A stretch of DNA of 35,885 bases from Microbacterium azadirachtae (GTDB taxonomy: Bacteria; Actinomycetota; Actinomycetes; Actinomycetales; Microbacteriaceae): assembly GCF_000956505.1 (NCBI RefSeq), contig NZ_JYIX01000018.1, positions 1 through 35,885 of the forward strand, given 5' to 3'. The notes beneath the pieces are model-generated. The model did not search any database. It saw nothing but the letters and a program-made list of their open reading frames with translations, and was not told the origin of the DNA. Both the position numbers and the translations under genes were made by a program. Of this stretch, positions 23,125-30,692 are shown one piece after another; the first letter of the stretch is position 1; each line of letters opens with the position of its first letter.

Positions 23125-25146
23125 TCAGTGACCGCAGGTGCAGGTATCGCCGCCGCAGCAGGCGGCCCCGGAACCGGAACCGGATCCGGATGCGGATCCG
23201 GTTGCGGCGTGCGCCTGGGACGACTCCGGCACGTCCATGCCCGGGTTCTGGTCGAGGAAGCCGTAGGGGCGGAACGCGAAGCCCGCGGTGTCGACGGGCA
23301 TGATGGGCCAGTCCTCCGGGCGCGGGAAGTGCGTGAGTCCGAACGTGTGCCAGAGCACGAGGTCGGCGCCATCAGGGCCGTCCAAGGGGGCGTCGCTCGC
23401 GGAGTACTCGGGCAGGCCCGACCCGCCCTGGTGCGCGTTCGGATAGCGGCCGGCGGGCCACAGCTCGCCCTCGCGGTGCGCGGTGGCCCAGAGGTGCTTG
23501 GTCGCGAACGCCGCGCGCGCCGCGACGGAGGACGCCGGATCCGCCATGAGCAGCGCGGTCGGCTGCGGCACGAGCTGATACGCGGTCGCGCGGCCCACGG
23601 CATTCGTGTGCGAGGCGCTCTGCACCTCCCAGACCCGGGCGACGGAGGTGTCGGCGTCGCGCTGCGCGGCGGACTCGGATCCGAGGGCGGTCTCGGTCCA
23701 GCTGAACGCGTTGCCGAACGGGTTCTCCGGGCCCATCGGGACGCGCGCCGCGTCGACCTCGACGAGGCGGTTGTCGGATCCGTCGATCGCGACGTCGAGT
23801 CGCGCGCAGAACAGGTGCTGGTGCACCGGTGCGAACACGCCGGGGGCGAGCTCGGTGGCGTGGCGCTGCGGGACGCCGGGCTCTCCGGCGCCCACGAAAA
23901 CGATGCCCGTGGCCTTCGCGATCACCTCGATCGTGCCGTCCAGGCCGAAGTTCCAGTAGAAGCCGTAGTCGTAGTTGCCGATCGTGGAGAAATACGACAC
24001 CACGAAGCGGCGGGCGCGGCGCACGTCGGAGCGGCCCTCGAGGTTCGTGTGCTTCCAGAGGATCCCGGTGTCCTCCTCGTGCATGCAGATCACGTTCGGG
24101 ATCCGCACCGGATGGCCCTGGTCGTCGGCGACGTAGCCGTCGAGGTAGCGGATGACGCCCAGGCAGTCGCAGCCGAGCTCGAGGTGGTTCGCGTTCTTGC
24201 CGAGCAGGTACTCGCCGGCGTCGAAGTAGCTGATCCAGAAGCGCCCCGGCGCGGTGTCGCCGTAGGGGACGACCATCTCGGGCACGCTCGCGCGGTTGAG
24301 TACGGGGCGGCCGTCGAAGGTCACGTCGTGCAGCACGAGGCCCTCGCGCGCGTTGAAGCTCACCCGCATCGACCAGTTCTCCCACTCGACGAGCGATCCG
24401 GTCACGGAGAAGCTCGGCCCCTCGGGCTGGACGATCTCGATCGGCTTGAGGGTCGTGCGCGCCTCGCCCTGCACCTCGGGATAGTAGTTGCCATGGCCGG
24501 CGGGTACCGGGACGTCGCCGATGTCCTCGACGCGGATCACGCTGTCCGCCGTGAGGTCGATGTGCACGATGAGTCCCTCGACCGGGTGCGCCCAGGGCGA
24601 GTCGAGCTCGTCGTAGCGGAGGAACGTGAGCGAGCGGATCACGCGTCGCCCCACCTCGTCGGCGCGGCCGGTGTATCCGGGGGCGAGTGGCCCGCAGAAC
24701 GCGAGATCGATGTGCTCGGCGAGTCCGCGGCGCTCCATCGCGGCACGCCATTCGGGGGAGGCCTTGGCGATGGCCTCGGCGCGCTCGTACTCCTCGAACA
24801 GGTACTGCGGCTGACCGTAGGGCGGGGCGTCGTTCGGAACGCGCTCGGCGCGCAGCACCTCGCCGCGGGTGATCGAGACCACGACCTCGGTCGCGACGCC
24901 CGTGGCGGTGTCGAGCAGGGTGGCGTCGACGCGGCGGTCGATCGGGGCGCCGGGGGCCCAGGCGGCGAGCTCGGCCCGCGTCGGCTCGTCTGGCAGCAGC
25001 ATCGGCACGCGCACGGTGTCGCCGAGCAGGCTCGCCGAGGCGAGGATCGCGCGAGCTGCCGCGATCTCGGGACCGGTGAGCGGATCCAGCGGGTGCGGCG
25101 TCGGGATGGCGTCGAGCGTGATCGGCTGCGGGGCGTGGTGGGGCAT
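23125..25146 (-). CDS. primary-amine oxidase, copper/topaquinone type
   Basis: A 673-residue copper amine oxidase that would convert primary amines to aldehydes with release of ammonia and H2O2. The topaquinone precursor is Tyr392 in NYDYG. Copper ligands are His442 and His444 (HQHLF) and His606 (GLTHFPRPEDWP). The region YFDAGEYLLGKNANHLELGCDCLG carries the likely catalytic base. No signal peptide is seen. The C-terminus ends in a Gly-Ser stretch and CCGGDTCTCGH, which the well-known Arthrobacter enzyme lacks as far as I recall. Start ATG 25146 (MPHHAPQP) has AGAGG upstream. A TetR-type operator lies 21 bases upstream. Substrate range unknown. Confidence 0.93.
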   Translation of the reverse strand: MPHHAPQPITLDAIPTPHPLDPLTGPEIAAARAILASASLLGDTVRVPMLLPDEPTRAELAAWAPGAPIDRRVDATLLDTATGVATEVVVSITRGEVLRAERVPNDAPPYGQPQYLFEEYERAEAIAKASPEWRAAMERRGLAEHIDLAFCGPLAPGYTGRADEVGRRVIRSLTFLRYDELDSPWAHPVEGLIVHIDLTADSVIRVEDIGDVPVPAGHGNYYPEVQGEARTTLKPIEIVQPEGPSFSVTGSLVEWENWSMRVSFNAREGLVLHDVTFDGRPVLNRASVPEMVVPYGDTAPGRFWISYFDAGEYLLGKNANHLELGCDCLGVIRYLDGYVADDQGHPVRIPNVICMHEEDTGILWKHTNLEGRSDVRRARRFVVSYFSTIGNYDYGFYWNFGLDGTIEVIAKATGIVFVGAGEPGVPQRHATELAPGVFAPVHQHLFCARLDVAIDGSDNRLVEVDAARVPMGPENPFGNAFSWTETALGSESAAQRDADTSVARVWEVQSASHTNAVGRATAYQLVPQPTALLMADPASSVAARAAFATKHLWATAHREGELWPAGRYPNAHQGGSGLPEYSASDAPLDGPDGADLVLWHTFGLTHFPRPEDWPIMPVDTAGFAFRPYGFLDQNPGMDVPESSQAHAATGSASGSGSGSGAACCGGDTCTCGH

Positions 25147-25166
25147 CGTCGACCTCTGCGGTTTAG

Positions 25167-25182
25167 TTGAGCGAACGCTCAA
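25167..25182. promoter_or_regulatory. TetR-type operator upstream of amine oxidase
   Basis: TTGAGCGAACGCTCAA is a perfect 16-base palindrome with seven-base arms and an AA centre. It begins 21 bases before the amine oxidase start. A near-identical site lies at 25920-25935, between tetR and the membrane protein gene, which ties both sites to the TetR encoded between them. Confidence 0.8.
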
Positions 25183-25269
25183 GAAACGGGTTGCGTCGAT
25201 GATATGCCGCCCGGGGCGCGGGCGCAATGGGTGCTTTCGCGAGGGCTGCGTAGGGGGACCGGTCGCCGG

Positions 25270-25854
25270 TCAGGCCCGCCAGGGATCCAGGATCGCGGCG
25301 AAGACGCGCAGGTGGGCGGCGGGATCCGCGGGCTCGGCGACCTCGACGATCTGCTGCCCGTAGGTGATCGCGCGCAGGAGCGCCAGCATGTCGTCGAGCG
25401 GGGCGTCCCGCCGCAACTCGCGGTCGGCGACGGCTTCCTCGAGCGCCTCGGCCGTCTCGGTGCGCCAGAGGGGGATGGTCGGCGCCGAGGCGTCGGCGGT
25501 GGGGGTGAGCGACGCGAGTCGTCCCCAGAATCCCACGACGACGTGCGCCTCGGTGCGGGTCGTCGCGTCCACGGGCAGCACCTCGCGCATGATCGCCTCG
25601 AGACGGGTGAGTCCGCGCAGGCCCTCGGTCGCGGTGCGGATCCGATCCTCGGTGCGGCGGGTGACCTCGGCTGCTGCGGCGCGGATCACGTCGTCGAAGC
25701 CGTCGAAGTAGTGCCAGAGGGATCCGACGGCGACGCCCAGCTCGCGCGCCACGGCGCGGGAGCTGACGCCGTCGTGACCGTCTCGCGCGGCGACGGCGAG
25801 GAGCGCGGCGGCGATGTCGCGCCGGCGCGCGTCGTGGTCGACGACTCTGGGCAT
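25270..25854 (-). CDS. TetR family transcriptional regulator
   Basis: A 194-residue repressor. The N-terminal helix-turn-helix reads RRRDIAAALLAVAARDGHDGVSSRAVARELGVAVGSLWHYFDGFDDVIRA (about residues 10-58), with WHYF in the place of the usual YYHF. The C-terminal ligand-binding half (TGxLxGL-free, helical; EDRIRTATEGLRGLTRLEAIMREVLPVD) is divergent as usual. Start ATG 25854 is chosen by the HTH position. The gene lies 123 bases upstream of the amine oxidase on the same strand and is divergent from the small membrane protein gene. Matching operators in front of the amine oxidase and in front of tetR suggest autorepression and amine-responsive control. The ligand is not known. Confidence 0.9.
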   Translation of the reverse strand: MPRVVDHDARRRDIAAALLAVAARDGHDGVSSRAVARELGVAVGSLWHYFDGFDDVIRAAAAEVTRRTEDRIRTATEGLRGLTRLEAIMREVLPVDATTRTEAHVVVGFWGRLASLTPTADASAPTIPLWRTETAEALEEAVADRELRRDAPLDDMLALLRAITYGQQIVEVAEPADPAAHLRVFAAILDPWRA

Positions 25855-25919
25855 GCGTCCATCCTTGCGCAGACCCGGCCTGATCGTCGCGGATCCGATG
25901 CCTCCCCGGGGTATTGTTT

Positions 25920-25935
25920 TTGAGCGAGCGATCAA
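25920..25935. promoter_or_regulatory. TetR-type operator between tetR and membrane protein gene
   Basis: TTGAGCGAGCGATCAA matches the site at 25167-25182 at 14 of 16 positions, with one base breaking the symmetry. It is 65 bases upstream of the tetR start and 13 bases before the membrane protein start, so it can control both. Just upstream is CCCCGGGGTATT, which resembles half of the CsoR-like palindrome. Confidence 0.72.
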
Positions 25936-25948
25936 GAACACTGTTCGC

Positions 25949-26560
25949 ATGCTCCATGCGGCGGCGTTGCTGCTGATGATCGGATCCGCGATCACAGCCG
26001 CTGCCTGCTGCCTCGTCGCCGGCGGTGTGGTGCCTGGCGCGGTGCCGTGGCAGGCGCGGCAGAGCGCGGTGGTGATGGCGCTCGGCATGGTGGCGCTGTG
26101 CGCGGGCGACGGGGACGCCCGGGTCCTGCTGCTGGTCGCGGTCGCCGGGATCGCCTCGGCGATGCTCGGCGTCGTGGGCACTCGCGGCCGCGCGCACGCC
26201 GACGCCTGCTTCCACCGTGCGCTCGGATGCGTGGTGATGGCGGTCTGCGCCCTGGCGCTGCTCGGCGCGCGCGTCGGGACGCCCGCTCCGGCGGCCGCCG
26301 GGATCGGCCACGCGGGGCACGGCGCGCTCGTGCCGATGTCGCTCGCGGCGGCGGCCGGCGTCGTGGTGCTCCTCGGCCTCATGGTCGTCGCGCGCGTGCG
26401 GCCGCGCGTGCGGCACGGCGCCGTTCCCGAGCGAGCGGGCAGGGCCGGCGCGGCGGTGCTGCGTCGCGGGGCGCTCAGCGGACGGATCCTCCTCGAGGCG
26501 GAGGGCATCGCGATGGTGATCTCGCTGATCGTCATGGCCGCGATGGTGCTCGTGCCCTGA
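25949..26560 (+). CDS. small six-helix membrane protein of unknown function
   Basis: A 203-residue hydrophobic protein with about six membrane segments (approximate residues 3-28, 34-52, 54-74, 86-106, 125-148, 180-202). A His-rich turn GIGHAGHGALVP precedes the fifth segment and Cys pairs occur in the first (AACC). I do not recognise a family; small actinobacterial membrane proteins of this build are often linked to copper or are annotated as domains of unknown function. The start is placed at ATG 25949 because the longer frame would read through the TetR operator. No Shine-Dalgarno is evident. It shares the operator with the divergent tetR, so it is probably co-regulated with the amine oxidase, 0.8 kb away. 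Confidence 0.7.
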   Translation: MLHAAALLLMIGSAITAAACCLVAGGVVPGAVPWQARQSAVVMALGMVALCAGDGDARVLLLVAVAGIASAMLGVVGTRGRAHADACFHRALGCVVMAVCALALLGARVGTPAPAAAGIGHAGHGALVPMSLAAAAGVVVLLGLMVVARVRPRVRHGAVPERAGRAGAAVLRRGALSGRILLEAEGIAMVISLIVMAAMVLVP

Positions 26561-26586
26561 GCGGGCGGCGGGCGCGCCGGGCGAGC

Positions 26587-26615
26587 TTTTCCCTATCGTT
26601 CGGATCCCGTACATT
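26587..26615 (+). promoter_or_regulatory. candidate sigma70-type promoter, leaderless kinase message
   Basis: TTTTCC (26587-26592) and TACATT (26610-26615) are separated by 17 bases. The ATG of the kinase begins seven bases after the -10 box, so transcription would start at or next to the A of ATG. No ribosome site is visible, which supports a leaderless message. Confidence 0.5.
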
Positions 26616-26622
26616 TTGGTGC

Positions 26623-27516
26623 ATGACCTTCTCCGGCACGGCCGCGATCGACCTCGGCAAGTCGCTGTGCCGCGCCCGCCTCGTGATCGACGGCGCGACC
26701 GTGCGCCGCGAGGGCGGGGGAGCGCCGGGGCTCGCGGCCCGCGACGGGGTCGCGCTCGCCCTGGACTCGATCGTGCCGCTGCTCGCCGACGCCCGTCCGG
26801 AGCGGATCGGGGTCGGCGCGGCCGGCGCGATGTACGCCACGGTCGAGGCCGCAGCCCTCGCCCGCGCGCTCGCGGACGCGACCAGGGCTCCCGCGGCGGT
26901 CACGTCCGACGTGGTCACAGCGCATGCCGGCGCCCTCGACGGCGAAGCCGGCGTGCTGCTCATCGCCGGGACCGGCGCCGTGGCGCTCGGCGTCGCCGCA
27001 GAGGCGCGCCGCAGCGTGGACGGCTGGGGTCCGGATCTCGGCGACCTCGGCAGCGGATCCTGGATCGGCCGCGAGGGCGTGCGCGCCGTCCTCAGGGCCA
27101 GGGACGGCCTGGGGCCGGCGACCGTGCTGACCGATGTGCTCGCGCTCCTCATCGGCGATGACGAATCCCCCATCACCTGGGTCGGCGGCGCCGCCGCGCC
27201 CGCGCGGCTGCTCGCGACCTTCGCGCCCGCCGTCCTCGACGGTGCGGACCAGGGCGATCCGGTCGCCGTCGCGATCCGCGACAGCGCGGCCGACCTTCTC
27301 GGCGACACCGCGCTCGCCGCCTCCGGAAGCTCGTCCGTGGTCGCGCTGCACGGCGGCCTCACCGCGCACGACGGGTTCCGCGCTGCGGTCTCGTCCGCTC
27401 TCGAGACCAGGGGACTGGAAGCAGTGCCCGCCCGCGGCGACGCGCTGGACGGCGCCGCCATGATCGCCGAGGGCCGCGCCCCTCTCCACGAAAGGTTCGT
27501 GCACCGTGCCGAATGA
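26623..27516 (+). CDS. BadF/BadG/BcrA/BcrD-family sugar kinase (N-acetylglucosamine/N-acetylmuramic acid kinase-like)
   Basis: A 297-residue ASKHA-fold kinase. The phosphate-1 motif AIDLGKSLCRARL is at the N-terminus, and LLIAGTGAVALGV and GWGPDLGDLGSGSWIGREGVRAVL are the family signatures seen in GlcNAc kinases. A C-terminal adenosine motif reads VALHGGLTAHDGF. It would phosphorylate an amino sugar at the 6-position using ATP. Because murQ overlaps its end by 11 bases, MurNAc (as with MurK of clostridia) or both amino sugars are likely substrates, but this is inference. The ATG at 26623 appears leaderless. Longer upstream frames overlap the membrane protein gene and are not credible. Confidence 0.85.
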   Translation: MTFSGTAAIDLGKSLCRARLVIDGATVRREGGGAPGLAARDGVALALDSIVPLLADARPERIGVGAAGAMYATVEAAALARALADATRAPAAVTSDVVTAHAGALDGEAGVLLIAGTGAVALGVAAEARRSVDGWGPDLGDLGSGSWIGREGVRAVLRARDGLGPATVLTDVLALLIGDDESPITWVGGAAAPARLLATFAPAVLDGADQGDPVAVAIRDSAADLLGDTALAASGSSSVVALHGGLTAHDGFRAAVSSALETRGLEAVPARGDALDGAAMIAEGRAPLHERFVHRAE

Positions 27517-28483
27517 GACCGCGCCGAATGAGACCGCCTCGAATGAGAACCCGACGGACGCCGCCCGCCTGGCGGCACTGATCGGGGAGCTGTCGCACCT
27601 CTCGACCGAGCAGGCGGACACCTCGCGCGGCGACCTCGACCTGCTGCCGACGCTCGATCTGGTGCGGGCGATGAACGCCGAGGACCGGCGCGTCCCCGAG
27701 GCGATCGCGGCGCAGGCCGAGCGGATCGCCGAGGCCGTGGACGGCATCACCGACCGGTTCCGTCGCGGCGGACGGCTGATCTACATCGGAGCGGGGACCG
27801 CGGGCCGGGTCGGGGTGCTGGACGCCTCGGAGTGCCCGCCCACGTTCGGCACGGATCCCGGCATGGTCGTCGGACTCATCGCGGGCGGCGAGGTCGCGAT
27901 CCGCGACGCCGTGGAGAACGCGGAGGACGACGACCGCGCGGCCGCCGAGTCGCTGCGCGGCCTCGGACTCGACGAGAGCGACACCGTGGTCGGGATCTCC
28001 GCCTCGGGACGCACGCCCTACGTGCTCGGCGGACTCGCCTATGCACGCGAGGTCGGCGCTTTCACCGTCGCGATCGCGGCCAACGCCGGATCCGCGATCG
28101 GCGCCGCCGCCGACGTGCCGATCGAGGTCGTGGTGGGTCCGGAGTTCGTGACCGGATCCACCAGGCTCAAGGCGGGCACGGCGCAGAAGCTCGTCGTGAA
28201 CATGCTCTCGACGCTGTCGATGATCCGCCTCGGCAAGACCTATCGCGGCGTCATGGTCGACCTGCAGGCCACGAACGAGAAGCTGCGGGCCCGTTCGGTG
28301 CGCACGCTCATCCAGCTCAGCGGCGCGGCGCAGGACGACGCCGTGCGCGCGCTCACGGAGGCCGGCGGATCCGTCAAGCTCGCCCTGCTGATGCTGTTCT
28401 CCGGCGCCTCCGCCGAGGTCGCCGCCCCGGCTCTGGCCGCCTCCCACGGCATCCTCCGCGACGCGATCGCCGCCCTGGGCTGA
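27506..28483 (+). CDS. murQ: N-acetylmuramic acid 6-phosphate etherase
   Basis: A 325-residue SIS-fold enzyme that cleaves the lactyl ether of MurNAc-6-P to GlcNAc-6-P and lactate during cell-wall recycling. It starts the conserved core with LSTEQADTSRGDLD, then LIYIGAGTAGRVGVLDASECPPTFG with catalytic Glu109, DAVENAEDD, VGISASGRTPYVLGGL, and VTGSTRLKAGTAQKLVVNMLSTL. Start GTG 27506 has AAGG ten bases upstream and overlaps the kinase stop by 11 bases. The N-terminus is a repeated PNETAPNETASNEN tail from a 15-base tandem repeat, absent from the catalytic core. No MurP-type transporter is adjacent. Confidence 0.95.
   Translation: MPNETAPNETASNENPTDAARLAALIGELSHLSTEQADTSRGDLDLLPTLDLVRAMNAEDRRVPEAIAAQAERIAEAVDGITDRFRRGGRLIYIGAGTAGRVGVLDASECPPTFGTDPGMVVGLIAGGEVAIRDAVENAEDDDRAAAESLRGLGLDESDTVVGISASGRTPYVLGGLAYAREVGAFTVAIAANAGSAIGAAADVPIEVVVGPEFVTGSTRLKAGTAQKLVVNMLSTLSMIRLGKTYRGVMVDLQATNEKLRARSVRTLIQLSGAAQDDAVRALTEAGGSVKLALLMLFSGASAEVAAPALAASHGILRDAIAALG
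27509..27553 (+). repeat. 15-base tandem repeat at the murQ 5' end
   Basis: Three units (27509-27523, 27524-27538, 27539-27553) begin CCGAATGAGACCG, the third diverged. Each encodes P/S-N-E-x-x, and the kinase stop codon TGA lies in the first unit. The length is a multiple of three, so copy changes would keep murQ in frame. Confidence 0.85.
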
Positions 28484-28497
28484 CACTCGCGGTGTCA
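28481..28497. terminator. small hairpin between murQ and the MFS gene
   Basis: Six-base perfect arms TGACAC (28481-28486) and GTGTCA (28492-28497) enclose five bases and include the murQ stop codon. It is the only terminator-like structure in this tight convergent junction and is short, so confidence is low. Confidence 0.35.
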
Positions 28498-28519
28498 GGC
28501 CGCCGCTATCAGGCCGCCG
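28495..28519. repeat. 14-base tandem duplication carrying two stop codons
   Basis: TCAGGCCGCCG occurs at 28495 and again at 28509 with CTA between. On the minus strand each copy encodes Ala-Ala-stop. The inner one closes the expected MFS frame and the outer one closes the shifted frame. Confidence 0.8.
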
Positions 28520-29691
28520 GACGGACGGCGAACCAGGCGATCAGGGCGGCGGCCAGGGTCGCGGCGGCCATCGTGACGCCCATCGTGACCGCGGTCGCGC
28601 CTCCGATGCCGACGGCGAGGGGCGACAGCAGCGGGCCCACCAAGAACGTCGACATGCCCAGGAGGGCGGACGCCGTGGTGCGCGAGTGCGAGCGTCGACG
28701 AGTTCGGGCCGCCCAGCCCCGCGCACAGCATGAACCCGACGAGCGCGCCGGCGACGCCCCAGACGCCCGCGCCGAGCAGCGCGAGCGCGGCGAGTGCGGC
28801 GGTCGCGATCGCCGTCGCCGTGACGCCCAGGAGGTAGACGCGCAGCGGGCCGGCGCGGCGCACGATCAGCCGGCTCGCCTGGCTGCCGGCGATGTGGGCG
28901 AGCGCGCCGAGGGCGAAGGCCAGGCTGAACCCCTGCGGATCCAGCCCGAACTCGTCCTGCAGCACGAACGACGACAGCGACAGGTACGTGAAGAACGCCA
29001 CGCCGCCGCCCGCTCCCGCGCACAGCACCGCGACGAAGAGGCGATCTCGCAGGACGGCCCCGGTGTGGACACCCAGCGCGCGGACGCCGCCCGCGTGCCG
29101 GTCCGACGGATCCAGCGTCTCCGGCAGGACGAGGAGCACGACCAGCACCAGCGCGACGCCGATGCCCGCGAGCACACCGAAGATCCCGCGCCAGTCCATG
29201 ATCCGCGCGAGCTGACCGCCGACGACAGGGGCGATCACGGGAGCGGCGCCGGAGACGAGGAAGAGCAGCGACAGCATGCGGCTGAGCTCCGCACCCGAGA
29301 ACTGATCCCGGGCGACGGCGAGGCAGATCACGATGCCGGCGGATCCGGCGAGGCCCTGCAGGAAGCGGGCGACCAGCAGCACCTCGATCCCCGGGGCGAG
29401 AGCGCACACCAGCGACAGCACCGCGAAGGCGGAGACGCCGACGAGGAGCGGCCGGCGCCGGCCGAAGCGGTCGCTGAGCGGTCCCGCGGCGAGCTGGCCG
29501 AGTCCGAGGCCCACCATGCACGCCGACATCGTGGTCTGCGCGAGCGCGTCGCTCGTGCCGAGAGCGGTCGCGAGCTGCGGCAGCTGCGGCAGGTACAGGT
29601 CCATCGACAGCGGACCGAACGCCTCCAGCAGCCCGAGCACGAGCATCGCGCGCAGCGTGCCCATGCGCGGGCGGGTGCGCACCCCGCTCAT
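28495..29691 (-). CDS. MFS transporter, Bcr/CflA-like, C-terminus frameshifted
   Basis: A drug-efflux-type MFS protein read as 398 residues in the open frame. Up to about residue 337 it is normal: LLEAFGPLSMDLYLPQLPQLATALG, then PLSDRFGRRRPLL (A-motif), FLQGLAGSAGIVICLAVARD and GGPNSSTLALA. After that the frame becomes Arg/His-rich and not membrane-like. In the next frame the expected end is intact (ASALLGMSTFLVGPLLSP to LIAWFAVRPAA, stop at 28509). The shift lies about 28673-28686, so helices 11-12 are lost unless the shift is a sequence error. The start overlaps the esterase stop as ATGA. It is the last gene of the esterase operon. Confidence 0.75.
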   Translation of the reverse strand: MSGVRTRPRMGTLRAMLVLGLLEAFGPLSMDLYLPQLPQLATALGTSDALAQTTMSACMVGLGLGQLAAGPLSDRFGRRRPLLVGVSAFAVLSLVCALAPGIEVLLVARFLQGLAGSAGIVICLAVARDQFSGAELSRMLSLLFLVSGAAPVIAPVVGGQLARIMDWRGIFGVLAGIGVALVLVVLLVLPETLDPSDRHAGGVRALGVHTGAVLRDRLFVAVLCAGAGGGVAFFTYLSLSSFVLQDEFGLDPQGFSLAFALGALAHIAGSQASRLIVRRAGPLRVYLLGVTATAIATAALAALALLGAGVWGVAGALVGFMLCAGLGGPNSSTLALAHHGVRPPGHVDVLGGPAAVAPRRRHRRRDRGHDGRHDGRRDPGRRPDRLVRRPSGGLIAAA

Positions 29692-30692
29692 CCGCCGAGC
29701 CGTAGCACGCGGCGCAGCCAGCTCTCGCGGGCGGCGTTCGCGGCCACGGACACCACGGCGTCGGGGGAGAAGCCGTGGAACCCGTGGTAGCCGCCGCCCC
29801 AGACGTGCAGTTCGGCCTGGCCGCCCGTGGCCCAGATGCGGGATGCGTAGTCGACGGCCTCGTCCCGGAACGTTTCCGCGGCACCCACTTCGATGTACGC
29901 CGAGGGAAGCCCGGAGAGGTCGGTCGCCCGCGCCGGCGCCGTATAGGGGGAGACCAGGTCGGTGAACCGGTCGGCCCCCGCGATCGCGGTCCAGGCGGTG
30001 TCGTTGTTGTTGCGGTCCCATGCCCCGATCCCGTCGTACTGGCGGGCCGACACGGTCTCGTTCCGGTCGTCGAGCATGGGGCAGCCGAGCAGCTGGCCGG
30101 CCAGGCGCGGGCCGTTCCGGTCGCGCGCCAGCAGCGCCACGGCCGCGGAGAGACCGCCTCCGGCGCTCTGCCCCGAGGCGAGGATCCGCGCCGGGTCGAT
30201 GCCGAGCTCGTCGGCATGCGCGGACATCCAGAGGAGCGCGGCGTAGCAGTCCTCCGCTTGCGCGGGGCCGGGGTGCTCTGGGGCGAGGCGGTACTCCACG
30301 GCGACGCCGACGACGCCGTGCCGTTCGGCGAGGTCGATGAGCTCCGGCGTGCCGAAGAAGCGCGTGCCGAGCACCATGCCGCCGCCGTGGATGGAGAGCA
30401 CGGCGGGGGCCGGATCCGGAGTCCGGTGGGCGGGGCGCACGATCGTGATCTCGACGTCCGGGGCGCCCGCGGGACCGGGGATCACCCTGTCCTCCCAGGT
30501 CACAGCCCTGCCCTCCGCCTGCACCGCCATCGGCGGGATGATCGTCGCGAAATGGGCACGGTTCTGCAGGATCGTGTCGGCGCGCAGCGGGATGATCTCG
30601 ACGAGGTCGAGGAACGCCGCGAGGCCGTCCACGAGCTCGGGGTCGTAGGGGACGGGGACGACGGATCCGGTCACGGTCTCTCCGGTCGTCAT
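29688..30692 (-). CDS. alpha/beta hydrolase, hormone-sensitive-lipase-type esterase (paralogue 1)
   Basis: A 334-residue cytoplasmic esterase. The oxyanion motif HGGG is at 102-105 and the nucleophile Ser176 lies in GQSAGG. EYRLAPEHPGPAQAEDCYAALLW is typical of the family. The catalytic His is likely in GGGYHGFHGF near the C-terminus, with an acid in the EVGAAETFRDEAVDYA segment. It hydrolyses short acyl esters or lactones; the substrate is unknown. It overlaps both neighbours by four bases and follows a second esterase of about the same length and similar sequence throughout, so the pair arose by tandem duplication. Near the C-terminus both share WATGGQAELHVWGGG. Confidence 0.93.
   Translation of the reverse strand: MTTGETVTGSVVPVPYDPELVDGLAAFLDLVEIIPLRADTILQNRAHFATIIPPMAVQAEGRAVTWEDRVIPGPAGAPDVEITIVRPAHRTPDPAPAVLSIHGGGMVLGTRFFGTPELIDLAERHGVVGVAVEYRLAPEHPGPAQAEDCYAALLWMSAHADELGIDPARILASGQSAGGGLSAAVALLARDRNGPRLAGQLLGCPMLDDRNETVSARQYDGIGAWDRNNNDTAWTAIAGADRFTDLVSPYTAPARATDLSGLPSAYIEVGAAETFRDEAVDYASRIWATGGQAELHVWGGGYHGFHGFSPDAVVSVAANAARESWLRRVLRLGG

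Noticed and set aside
28541..30217. Long minus-strand frame overlapping the MFS and esterase genes
   Set aside because: Only its last about 50 codons are meaningful, as the displaced end of the MFS gene. The rest is out of frame with recognised genes.
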